From Alistipes sp. (GTDB lineage Bacteria > Bacteroidota > Bacteroidia > Bacteroidales > Rikenellaceae), in contig JAGAPT010000036.1 in the NCBI GenBank assembly GCA_017623115.1, positions 1 through 64,000 on the forward strand: DNA of 64,000 bases. Direction: 5' to 3'. The notes beneath the pieces are model-generated. The model searched no databases, had not been told where the DNA came from, and saw only the letters and a program-made list of their open reading frames with translations. Each line of letters begins with the position of its first letter. The first letter of the stretch is position 1. Shown piece after piece: positions 35,045-43,236 of this stretch. Both the position numbers and the translations under genes were made by a program.

Positions 35045-35893
35045 ATGTCACGTACAGATTTTAATACACTGTTGGAGGCCGGTGCCCATTTTGGTCACCT
35101 GAAGCGTAAGTGGAACCCGAAAATGGCTCCCTACATCTTCATGGAGAAGAACGGCATCCACATCATCGACTTGCACAAAACGGTGCTCAAGCTCGATGAG
35201 GCTGCAGCAGCCATCAAGCAGATTGCCAAGAGTGGCCGTCGTGTGCTGTTCGTAGCCACCAAAAAACAAGCCAAGGAGATAGTTGCCGAAAAGGTAGCTG
35301 CCGTAGGTATGCCCTATGTTACAGAGCGTTGGGCCGGCGGTATGCTGACAAACTTCCCCACCATACGTAAGGCTGTCAAGAAGATGGCCACCATCGACAA
35401 GATGTTGAGCGATGGTACATTTGATAACTTCTCGAAGCGCGAGAAGCTCCAGATCGAGCGTCAGCGTGCCAAGCTCGAGAAGAACCTGGGTTCGATTGCT
35501 GACCTGACCCGTCTGCCGGCTGCACTGTTCGTTATCGACGTACAGAAGGAGGCAAACGCCGTGAAGGAGGCCAAGCGTCTGAGCATCCCCGTATTTGCAA
35601 TGGTTGATACTTGTTGTGATCCGACCGACATTGATTACGTTATCCCTGCAAATGACGATGCTACGAAGTCGATTGGCGTAGTTCTTGACGTGATGTGCGC
35701 AGCCATCTCGGAGGGTGCTGAGGAGCGCCGTCTGGAGAAGGAGAAGGAGGCACAGGAGGCTGAGGCCGAGGCTCCGAAGAAGGAGGCTAAACCCCGCATC
35801 AAGAAGGCTGTGAAGGCTACGGTTGATGCCGAGGAGGCTGCTGTCGAGGAGGTTGTAGCCGCTACGGCTGCAGAGGAGGAGCAGGCTGAGTAA
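35045..35893 (+). CDS. rpsB: 30S ribosomal protein S2
   Basis: 282 residues: MSRTDFNTLLEAGAHFGHLKRKWNPKM, FVATKKQAKEIV, RWAGGMLTNFPTIRK, VIDVQKEANAVKEA and IPVFAMVDTCCDP are the S2 hallmarks. The last 50 residues are a charged Ala/Glu/Lys-rich extension, common in Bacteroidetes S2 and presumably disordered. The ATG at 35045 is preferred over 14 basic codons upstream. It is followed by tsf 50 bp later, the conserved pair. Confidence 0.98.
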   Translation: MSRTDFNTLLEAGAHFGHLKRKWNPKMAPYIFMEKNGIHIIDLHKTVLKLDEAAAAIKQIAKSGRRVLFVATKKQAKEIVAEKVAAVGMPYVTERWAGGMLTNFPTIRKAVKKMATIDKMLSDGTFDNFSKREKLQIERQRAKLEKNLGSIADLTRLPAALFVIDVQKEANAVKEAKRLSIPVFAMVDTCCDPTDIDYVIPANDDATKSIGVVLDVMCAAISEGAEERRLEKEKEAQEAEAEAPKKEAKPRIKKAVKATVDAEEAAVEEVVAATAAEEEQAE

Positions 35894-35943
35894 GTCGCCG
35901 ACTCCCACGAATCAAATGTTTAACAAAAAATAAGTTTAAGACT

Positions 35944-36774
35944 ATGGAAATCAAAGCTGCTGATGTCATGAAGCTCCGCAAGATGACGGGTGCCGGTATG
36001 ATGGACTGCAAGAAGGCTCTGATGGAGGCTGAGGGCGACTTCGCTCGCGCTCAGGATATCATCCGCGAGAAGGGTAAGCTGGTTGTTGCCAAGCGTGCTG
36101 ACCGCAACGCTACGGAGGGTATGGTAGCCACGAAGGTGGTAGGCACGAAGGCCTATATCATCTGCCTGGCCTGCGAGACCGACTTCGTTGCACAGAACGA
36201 GGAGTATGCTGCTTCGGTAAACGCTATGTTGGATTTGGCTGTTGCTGCCGACGCTGTTGACCGCGATGCACTGCTCGCTGTAAAGGATGCTGAGGGTCAC
36301 ACGGTCGAGGAGCTCGTTACCGAGAAGTCGGGTCAGACGGGTGAGAAGATCGAGTTGGCTTACTACGCTCGCATCGAGGCTCCCTACTGCCACGCTTACG
36401 TTCACTTCAACAAGAAGCTCGGTACGATTCTCGGTTTCAACAAGGAGATTTCGGAGGAGACCGCTCACACGGTAGCCATGCAGGCTACGGCTATGGCTCC
36501 CATCTCGATTGACGTGGCTGACTGCCCCGCCGATGTTGTTGAGCACGAGCGCAAGATTGCTGTCGAGGCCATGAAGCAGGATCCGAAGAATGCCAACAAG
36601 CCGGAGGCTATTCTGGAGAAGATTGCTGAGGGTAAGATGCGCAAGTTCTTCGAGGAGAACACGCTCTTGAATCAGTGCGTAGTAGGTGAGAAGGAGTCGA
36701 TTGCCGACTTCATCCACAAGGCTGATAAGGAGGCTACGGTAGTTGCTTACAAGCGTTTCGCGCTGGGTGAGTAA
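35944..36774 (+). CDS. tsf: Elongation factor Ts
   Basis: 276 residues: the N-terminal UBA-like domain with VMKLRKMTGAGMMDCKKALMEA, then CETDFVAQNEEY of the core that pries GDP from EF-Tu, and the second core half from about 150. The C-terminal segment VGEKESIADFIHKA is standard. Family length is normal. A strong terminator follows 22 bp after the stop. Confidence 0.98.
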   Translation: MEIKAADVMKLRKMTGAGMMDCKKALMEAEGDFARAQDIIREKGKLVVAKRADRNATEGMVATKVVGTKAYIICLACETDFVAQNEEYAASVNAMLDLAVAADAVDRDALLAVKDAEGHTVEELVTEKSGQTGEKIELAYYARIEAPYCHAYVHFNKKLGTILGFNKEISEETAHTVAMQATAMAPISIDVADCPADVVEHERKIAVEAMKQDPKNANKPEAILEKIAEGKMRKFFEENTLLNQCVVGEKESIADFIHKADKEATVVAYKRFALGE

Positions 36775-36796
36775 TTGCTGCGAAGCATCCAACGAG

Positions 36797-36833
36797 AAGG
36801 TCACTGCCCGCAAGGGTGGTGACCTTTTTTTTT
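36797..36833 (+). terminator. tsf terminator
   Basis: AAGGTCACTGCCC (36797-36809) pairs through its whole length (with two G-T pairs) with GGGTGGTGACCTT (36814-36826) over GCAA. The stem runs into nine T residues. It is a textbook intrinsic terminator for rpsB-tsf. Confidence 0.92.
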
Positions 36834-36857
36834 GGTTGGTCTTACCGCTTGCTGTTC

Positions 36858-36923
36858 GCCGTAACACCTCCGTAACCGCCGTAACACCTCCGTAACCCGC
36901 TGTTACGGTGTTACGGTGTTACG
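36858..36923. repeat. Solo GTAACG/GTTACG repeat block
   Basis: Two exact copies of a 20-base unit built from GCCGTAACACC and TCCGTAACC (36858-36877, 36878-36897), followed by three TGTTACGG units (36901-36923) in the opposite sense. It can fold into a large hairpin. The words match the core of the inverted repeats around the ATPase at 2.9 and 4.4 kb, 32 kb away. It lies between the tsf terminator and the 3' end of a convergent gene. Confidence 0.85.
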
Positions 36924-36949
36924 CAGATCTGGCAGACTTGCGTGAAGGG

Positions 36950-37396
36950 TTACCGACCGATGCGTCGTAAGATGGCGAGGAGGATGCGTCGCAGGAGTGC
37001 CGGCAGCAGCAGCCAGCAGGCCGAAGGAAGCCGCCAATGCCACGTATTGCAGGCGATGACCCGTCCCGAGCGACGACGGATGCGTACCATGCGCCCCACG
37101 ACATCGGCCGTGGTGCATTGCTCCGTCAGGCGGTAGTTGCCATCTCCGGCCAGCAGCAGGTTGTTTCCCGAGCGACGACGGATACGATGGAGGATGTGCC
37201 GTCCCTGGTAGCGGAAGAGCACCACCTCGCAGGGTTGGAGTTCGCAGTCGGTGGTGGGGGCTATGATGACCGTATCACGCCCATCGCGCAGCAGCGGACG
37301 CATGCTGTTTCCGCGCAGCCGTAACTCCGCCTCCTGCCCCTCGGCTATGAGGGCTTCGACCTGCTCGAAGAAGAGTTTATTGCTGATCTGTTTCAT
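36950..37396 (-). CDS. S24/S26-like signal-peptidase-type protein
   Basis: 148 residues. GNSMRPLLRDGRD is the catalytic-Ser region of S26 peptidases. EVVLFRYQGRHILHRIRRR resembles the second box, with His where bacterial type I leader peptidases have Lys, as in the SipW/archaeal Ser-His branch. AGDGNYRLTEQCT is the third box. The C-terminus is hydrophobic and Arg-rich, perhaps membrane-associated. Its start overlaps the stop of the upstream kinase-like gene (ATGA). It may process a peptide exported by the ABC transporter of the same operon. Confidence 0.65.
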   Translation of the reverse strand: MKQISNKLFFEQVEALIAEGQEAELRLRGNSMRPLLRDGRDTVIIAPTTDCELQPCEVVLFRYQGRHILHRIRRRSGNNLLLAGDGNYRLTEQCTTADVVGRMVRIRRRSGRVIACNTWHWRLPSACWLLLPALLRRILLAILRRIGR

Positions 37397-38283
37397 GCCT
37401 CGGTGGGGAAGATGGTGTCACGCGCCAATTCGGCCGCCTCGACATTGGGCAGACACGACAGGTGCCACGCCTTGACCTGTCGGAGCAACTCCGAGAGGAG
37501 GCGGTTGGTGGCATCGAAGAGCCGTTCGTCGTGCATGAAGGAGGGGGGACACGAGGGTTGCAACGCCCCATAGGCCTGCAAGACGCCGAGCGAACGAATC
37601 TCGTTGCAAGGGCCCTGCGAGAGGCGCATAAAGCCCCGAATGGGGTAGTCGAGGTTGCGGTAGCAGGGGGTCTTGCCACTCCAGGGCGAGCCGTAGACCC
37701 GAGCTTCGCCCGCGGTGATGCGGACAAAGGGGCTGTCGTCGTTGAGCAGTCCTGCCCCCTCGATATGCTCCCGCCACAGACGGGTGTGGGTGCTCTTTCC
37801 GGTGCCCGATTCGCCTAAACAGAGTACCGCTCCGAGTCGGTAGGTGAGTACCGAGGAGTGGATGGCCACGGCTCCTTGTGCCACGGCGCGGATGTTGAAG
37901 GTGATCCAGAGACCGAAGCGGAAGAGCGAGGGGTCATCCTCGGCCTTGAAGTTGCAGGATGCCTCCGCCGTGCCATCGGGGATGTCGAAGTGGATGCGTT
38001 GTCCGCTGTGGCGCACCTGCATCGTGAAGAGGTAGCCTGCCGGATAGCGTTCGAGCCGACAGTCGGCATCGGCATCGGGAAAGTCAAAGGAGTCGATCTT
38101 CCGGGTGGGTGCAAGCGGCTGACACACCTCCTGATAGGAGAGACGCAGGATGGGCTCCTCATCGCCGATTGGGGCCGCATCCGACGTGACACGGAAGGGC
38201 TCCAGCCCCCGAAAGAAGAAGTGCTCCTCGCCGAGTTCGAAGAGGAGTTCAGCGACACGATAGCGGGTTGTGTTATGCTTCAT
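37393..38283 (-). CDS. HPr-kinase-like / PEPCK-fold ATPase
   Basis: 296 residues. The N-terminal 130 residues are divergent. The C-terminal half has LCLGESGTGKSTHTRLW (P-loop near 153-165), LLNDDSPFVRI with the conserved Asp pair, and YGSPWSGKTPCYRN, the pattern of stand-alone HPr-kinase-like proteins found beside peptide-modification clusters in Bacteroidetes. It lacks the phosphorylase domain of true HPr kinase. Its start overlaps the ABC transporter stop by 11 bp and its stop overlaps the peptidase start by 4 bp, so the three genes form a unit. Substrate is unknown. Confidence 0.7.
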   Translation of the reverse strand: MKHNTTRYRVAELLFELGEEHFFFRGLEPFRVTSDAAPIGDEEPILRLSYQEVCQPLAPTRKIDSFDFPDADADCRLERYPAGYLFTMQVRHSGQRIHFDIPDGTAEASCNFKAEDDPSLFRFGLWITFNIRAVAQGAVAIHSSVLTYRLGAVLCLGESGTGKSTHTRLWREHIEGAGLLNDDSPFVRITAGEARVYGSPWSGKTPCYRNLDYPIRGFMRLSQGPCNEIRSLGVLQAYGALQPSCPPSFMHDERLFDATNRLLSELLRQVKAWHLSCLPNVEAAELARDTIFPTEA

Positions 38284-39988
38284 GATGGGTCGGTTTTTCG
38301 ATGGTGATGATGCGGTCGCACGCCTCGAGCGAACTTTCGCGGTGGGCGATGACGAGCACCGTAAGACGTTGATGGCTCTGCGCCAGGCGGGCTACCGAGC
38401 TGTTTATCTCCTGCTCGGTTTGGCTGTCGAGGGCCGAGGTGGCCTCGTCGAGCAGCAGCACGTCGGCACGCCGATAGAGTGCACGGGCGATGCCGATGCG
38501 TTGGCGTTGTCCTCCCGAGAGGCGGCAGCCACACTCCCCGATGGGGGTGTCGATACCCTGTGGCAGGGAGGCGATGAGTTCACCCAGCTGTGCCGCTTCG
38601 AGGGCCTCCAGCACCCGTTGACGGTCGATGGCCTGCGGTGCAAGCCCCAGTGCCACGTTCTCGGCAAACGAGCCGTCGATGAGGAAGAGGCTCTGCGAGA
38701 CGTAGCCGACCCGCTGCTGCCATCGGCGACGATTGGCGGGGGTAAGGGGGGTGCCATCTATCTCGATTGCGCCTGCCGTAGGCGTGTAGAATCCGAGCAG
38801 CAGGTTGAAGAGGGTGGTCTTACCGGCTCCCGACGTACCCCGAAATCCGAGGTGTTCACCCTTGCGGATGGTGAGCGAGAGGTCGCGGAAGAGCGGCTCG
38901 GTGCTGTCGGGGAACTGGAACGAGAGCCCCCGGATGGCGAGTTCATGCTCGAAGGGGAGTGGCTCCACTACCTCGGTGGCGAGAGGTGCAGGCTCCTCAT
39001 CGGCTGTTTCGAGCAGGATGTCGAGCGTGTAGCGGTTGTAGCGGATGGTGGTCCAACTCGCGAGCAACGCCCTCACGGAGGGCATCAGGCGCAGGGCAGC
39101 CACGGCAAAGACGCCAAAGATGAGTTGGCTGTTTTCGGCTCCGAGGCTGAAGCTGAGGGCAGCCAGCAGGGCGACCCCCACGGCCAATCCCAACTCGGTG
39201 ACCATCGCCGGCAGCAGACCGATGTCGGCCTCCTTCGAGCGGGTTGCCACCACCTCCCGCATCGCCTCCTCGAAGCGACGGAGCATCATCGGGAAGGCAT
39301 CGTTGAGTTCGATGTCGGCATAGCCTCGGAAGGTCTCGGCCACGATGCGGGCCTTCTCACGCTGGGCACGATTCTCCAACTCGCCATAGCGGTTGATGCG
39401 TCGTCGCACAAAGCGGTAGTAGCCCCACGTTGCGGGGAGGAAGACCCCGATGGTGAGCAGGGCCGCAAGCGGTGCATAGAGCGTCAGGGCTCCGAAGAGC
39501 AAGATGAGCAACATCACCTCGGAGAGGATGGCCGCTGCAGGTTTCAGGACACCGGCCGTGAAGGCGAGGCAGACGACATTGACGTTGCGGGCCAGGATGG
39601 CCGAATTTTGCTGTTTGATGAAGGGGAGTCCCCGCTGGTGGTAGAGGCGATAGAGTCGCCCCGAGAGAGCCGTATAGAGGTCGTAGATGAAGCGACGCTC
39701 GATGCGAGCCAGGAGGAAGTTGATGCCGCATTTGAGGGCAATGACCACGATGATGCCTCCGGCAATGGCCCAGGCAAACTCCTCGGCCGAGCCGAAACCT
39801 ACGGCCCGATAACAGGTGGCGAGAGCCCCTTCACCTTCGAGGGCTCCACGGTCGAGTGCCAAGGCTAAAATGGGCAGCAGCATGGCCAGTCCGACCATGT
39901 TGAGCAGTGCCCGCAGAAAGAGGGTTGCCGTAACCCCTATGCCGCGCAGACGGAAGGGTGCTGGAAGAATATGCAGGATTCGTTTCAT
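38273..39988 (-). CDS. ABC exporter, fused permease and ATPase
   Basis: 571 residues: six predicted membrane helices (to about 310), then the ATPase with GTSGAGKTTLFNLL (Walker A), CRLSGGQRQRIGIARAL (signature), VLLLDEATSALD (Walker B) and VIAHRESS (switch His). Length and fusion match half-size exporters of lipids or peptides. There is no N-terminal C39 peptidase domain. It starts 3 bp after the AddA-like gene and overlaps the HPr-kinase-like gene, so context suggests export of a modified peptide or small molecule, but the cargo is not visible. Confidence 0.9.
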   Translation of the reverse strand: MKRILHILPAPFRLRGIGVTATLFLRALLNMVGLAMLLPILALALDRGALEGEGALATCYRAVGFGSAEEFAWAIAGGIIVVIALKCGINFLLARIERRFIYDLYTALSGRLYRLYHQRGLPFIKQQNSAILARNVNVVCLAFTAGVLKPAAAILSEVMLLILLFGALTLYAPLAALLTIGVFLPATWGYYRFVRRRINRYGELENRAQREKARIVAETFRGYADIELNDAFPMMLRRFEEAMREVVATRSKEADIGLLPAMVTELGLAVGVALLAALSFSLGAENSQLIFGVFAVAALRLMPSVRALLASWTTIRYNRYTLDILLETADEEPAPLATEVVEPLPFEHELAIRGLSFQFPDSTEPLFRDLSLTIRKGEHLGFRGTSGAGKTTLFNLLLGFYTPTAGAIEIDGTPLTPANRRRWQQRVGYVSQSLFLIDGSFAENVALGLAPQAIDRQRVLEALEAAQLGELIASLPQGIDTPIGECGCRLSGGQRQRIGIARALYRRADVLLLDEATSALDSQTEQEINSSVARLAQSHQRLTVLVIAHRESSLEACDRIITIEKPTHHEA

Positions 39989-39991
39989 GCG

Positions 39992-42900
39992 TTAGACTAC
40001 CGGTTCAATTTTACCCAATTTTACATACCACAGATAGCCCGACACCTCGCTGTATCCCATCTGTCGCAGCAGGTCGCAGTAGGCGCTGATTTGTCGCTCG
40101 TAGACCTTGGCATTGCGTTCGCCAAACTTATAATCGACCACGACCGCCTCTCGGCCACGGATCATCACACGGTCGGGACGGCGTGAGGTGTAGGCTCCCG
40201 GGAGAATAATCTCCTGCTCGTTGCGTACCATCTCCCACGAGCCATCGAACCAACTGTGTGCCTCGGGCAGCGTGAGCGCCTCGTCGATGAGCCGCCGGAG
40301 TTCCACCACCTCGTCATCGGAGATGACCCCTTCGTGCTGCATGCGACTGATGGCGGTCGTAATCTCCTCACGGGTGGTCGCCTCGGCAAAGGCACGGTGC
40401 ATCAGGATACCGAAGTTGCGGGGTGTGAGTTCGGCCTGCTCCTTCCCCTCGAAGTAGCGTTGCGACGGGAAGCGCAGCCGCAGGTCGGCTTCAGCCGTGG
40501 GATACTCCTCCAGAAGGCAGGTCGTCACCTCGGGAGACTCCTTGCGCTCGACGGGTCCTCGGCAGCAGCCAAACTCGAAACGCTCGGTCTGCGCGTCGGT
40601 GGTGTGTCGTCCGACGACCTCGCCGATGTTGCAGCCACCCTGCTTGTCGACGGTGATGACACGACGCATCAGGGCCCCGACATGGGAGGTGGAATCGGCC
40701 GGATAGAAGATGTGGAGCGACTCGGCAGCACGTGTAAGTGCCACATAGAGCAGGTTGATGTTGTCGACATGCGAGTAGACCAACTCCCGATAATAGGCCG
40801 GAGCAAACTCCGACGAGGCCAACTGCTTCTTGAAGCGCAGGGGCACGGCACCCAGGGCGGCAGCCTCACCCCGCTCGGCCTTGGCCCAGACGATGTTGTC
40901 GACCACGCCGCTCGATTTGGGGTTGAGAGCCCACGAGCAGTAGGGGATGATGACCACGGGTTTCTCCAACCCTTTGGCCTTGTGAATGGTCGTAATCTCG
41001 ATGGTCGACTGCCGTTGCTCGACACTGAGCGAACGCTGCGCACCCTGCTCGTCCCACCATGCCAAGAAGAGAGCGATGTCGGCTACATGGTGGTTGCAGT
41101 AGGCGATAATCTGCTCGTGCAATGCCTGGATGTAGGCTGTCTCCTCCGTGCGCTCCTGCAGGTCGTGATAGAGGATGATGCGCTCGAAGGCCTCCTCGGG
41201 AGAGAGCAGGCGCAGGGTATGGAAAAAGCGACGCTCCTCCTCGCTGAGCGGAGCATCGAAGGGTCGTTCGAGGTATTGGTTGTAGAGGGCTCGGGCCATG
41301 GCCTCATTTGGATTCAGGGCCAGACGAAGGGCAGCCGTGAGGAAGGTGTTGACCGGCGCAGCACCGATAATCAACGCCTCCTGTGTCATCACATCGAATC
41401 GATAGCGGGGGTTGCTGTTGCGCTGCTTGAAGTCGAGCAGCGTGGCGGCTATGCGTGCCCCATCGGCGGCTTTGCGTGCCAGAATCAGTATCTCTGCAGG
41501 GCGGTATCCGAGGTCTATCAGTTGGCAGATGCGCTCCACGATGGGAGGCTCGTCGACGAAACTCTCGAGGGAGATATACCCCTCATGCTCGGCTGTGCGA
41601 CGGGGTCGCTGAGCCACCTGCCGATAGGCCTTGTGCAACGTGTCGTGCAACTCCTCGGCCAGTGCACGGGAGATATCCCCCCGACGGAAGGCCTCGCCGA
41701 CTTCCCGATTCAGCTGCTCGTTGTCCAGAGCCGTCAGAGCCGTAAAGAGGGCGTTGTTGAAGTGGACAATCGCGCGTAGACTGCGCCAGTTCTCCTCCAG
41801 ATGCACCACCTCGGTGTCGGCTGTGCCCAATGCCTTGCGAGCCCCTTCGTGGAGAATTTTCCAGTCGCTGCCACGCCAGCGATAGATCGATTGCTTGATG
41901 TCGCCCACCAATAGTACGGCACACTTCTCGGTCTGCGACATGGCATTCTGCACCAGTGGCAGGAAGTTGGCCCACTCCTTGGCCGAGGTGTCCTGAAACT
42001 CGTCGATGAGGAAACGGTCGTAGCGGTTACCTACCTTCTCGTAGATAAACGGGGCATCCTGCTCCGAGATAAACTCCCCGAGCAGGTTTTTCGTCTCGGA
42101 GAGGAGCATCAACTGCTCCTCGTCGCAATGTTGTTGCACCTTCTCGTAGAGGTCGTTCAGCAGGGCAAAACTGCGGAAGGTCTCCCGCAGGAGGGCTACG
42201 GTATTCCATTGCCGCACCGAACTGTCATACCCCTCACGCAGGGCACGGAGTAACGGTTGCAACGTCGACCGCAACTGTTGCGAGGGGGTACCTGCCTTGC
42301 CCCATGCCGCATCCTCCTCACACGCCTTGACAACGCGTGCTCCATAGGGGAGGATATCCCCCTCGGCCAAGCGGTAGAACCAGCTGGCAAAGCCTTGTGC
42401 TTTATAGGGAAAATCGTCGATGGAGGCTCCTGCCTGGGCAATTTGTTCGAGGGCTTGAAGAGCCGTCGCCTGCAACTCCTGATGGGCCGCCCGAGCACGT
42501 TCCGTGGCTTCGTTGACAAGTCTGCCTAACTCTTCGCGCGATTTACTCAACCGCAATGCTTCTCGGTTGCCCTCCTTGAAAATCTCCTCTCCGAGCGAGA
42601 GGATACCCTCCCGCACATCCCATGTGCGCCCCTCCTCGATGCGCTCCTCGACAAAGCGGGTCATCCACCGCAGCAACTCGTGGTTGGTCGTAATCTCCTC
42701 GATGAGGGCATCGGTTCCTTTGGCCAGCACAGAGGCGGTCTCCAACTCGATGTTGTAGTTCAGGTCGAGGTTCAACTCCTTGATAAAGGCACGCAGGATA
42801 CGCTGAAAGAAGGTGTCGATGGTCAGCACCGTGAAGCGGGAATAGTCGTGCAGTATCTTCGACCGAGCCTCACGGGCCCGTTTGGCGATGACCTCCTCGG

Positions 42901-43135
42901 TGAGGTGCAGGTCGCGGCAGAGCAATGCGAGATAACTGCTGCGGCCACCCTCGGCCAGCGTGTGTATCTCCTTCAGAATGCGGCTCTTCATCTCCTCGGT
43001 CGCCTTGTTCGTAAAGGTCACGGCAAGGATATGGCGATAGATGGTCGGTTGCTCCACCACGTCACGCACGTATTGGTAGGCCAACTGGTAGGTTTTTCCC
43101 GACCCGGCACTCGCATTCAGAATCTTCGCTCTCAT
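39992..43135 (-). CDS. addA: AddA-like UvrD-family helicase-nuclease
   Basis: 1047 residues. Superfamily 1A helicase motifs in order: ILNASAGSGKTYQLAYQ (I), LAVTFTNKATEEMKSRI (Ia), VLTIDTFFQRIL, FLIDEFQDTSAKEW (II), LLVGDIKQSIYRWRGSD (III), LEENWRSL (IV), TIHKAKGLEKPVVIIPY (V) and LLYVALTRA (VI). The C-terminal PD-(D/E)XK nuclease shows ILMHRAFAEA, RRPDRVMI, VVDYKFGE and YERQISAYCDLL. It should act with the divergently encoded AddB-like protein in double-strand-break resection. The ATG at 43135 is chosen over a TTG/ATG region upstream because MRAKILNASAG is the family start. The ABC exporter gene follows after 3 bp. Confidence 0.9.
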   Translation of the reverse strand: MRAKILNASAGSGKTYQLAYQYVRDVVEQPTIYRHILAVTFTNKATEEMKSRILKEIHTLAEGGRSSYLALLCRDLHLTEEVIAKRAREARSKILHDYSRFTVLTIDTFFQRILRAFIKELNLDLNYNIELETASVLAKGTDALIEEITTNHELLRWMTRFVEERIEEGRTWDVREGILSLGEEIFKEGNREALRLSKSREELGRLVNEATERARAAHQELQATALQALEQIAQAGASIDDFPYKAQGFASWFYRLAEGDILPYGARVVKACEEDAAWGKAGTPSQQLRSTLQPLLRALREGYDSSVRQWNTVALLRETFRSFALLNDLYEKVQQHCDEEQLMLLSETKNLLGEFISEQDAPFIYEKVGNRYDRFLIDEFQDTSAKEWANFLPLVQNAMSQTEKCAVLLVGDIKQSIYRWRGSDWKILHEGARKALGTADTEVVHLEENWRSLRAIVHFNNALFTALTALDNEQLNREVGEAFRRGDISRALAEELHDTLHKAYRQVAQRPRRTAEHEGYISLESFVDEPPIVERICQLIDLGYRPAEILILARKAADGARIAATLLDFKQRNSNPRYRFDVMTQEALIIGAAPVNTFLTAALRLALNPNEAMARALYNQYLERPFDAPLSEEERRFFHTLRLLSPEEAFERIILYHDLQERTEETAYIQALHEQIIAYCNHHVADIALFLAWWDEQGAQRSLSVEQRQSTIEITTIHKAKGLEKPVVIIPYCSWALNPKSSGVVDNIVWAKAERGEAAALGAVPLRFKKQLASSEFAPAYYRELVYSHVDNINLLYVALTRAAESLHIFYPADSTSHVGALMRRVITVDKQGGCNIGEVVGRHTTDAQTERFEFGCCRGPVERKESPEVTTCLLEEYPTAEADLRLRFPSQRYFEGKEQAELTPRNFGILMHRAFAEATTREEITTAISRMQHEGVISDDEVVELRRLIDEALTLPEAHSWFDGSWEMVRNEQEIILPGAYTSRRPDRVMIRGREAVVVDYKFGERNAKVYERQISAYCDLLRQMGYSEVSGYLWYVKLGKIEPVV

Positions 43136-43236
43136 GATGTAAAAGTACAAACAAATCCCCGATTATCCCGCTTTTTTCCACATTTTTTTGTATTTTAGCC
43201 ACGTATTTGTTACCCGATTGTTTCATCACCCTTGCG

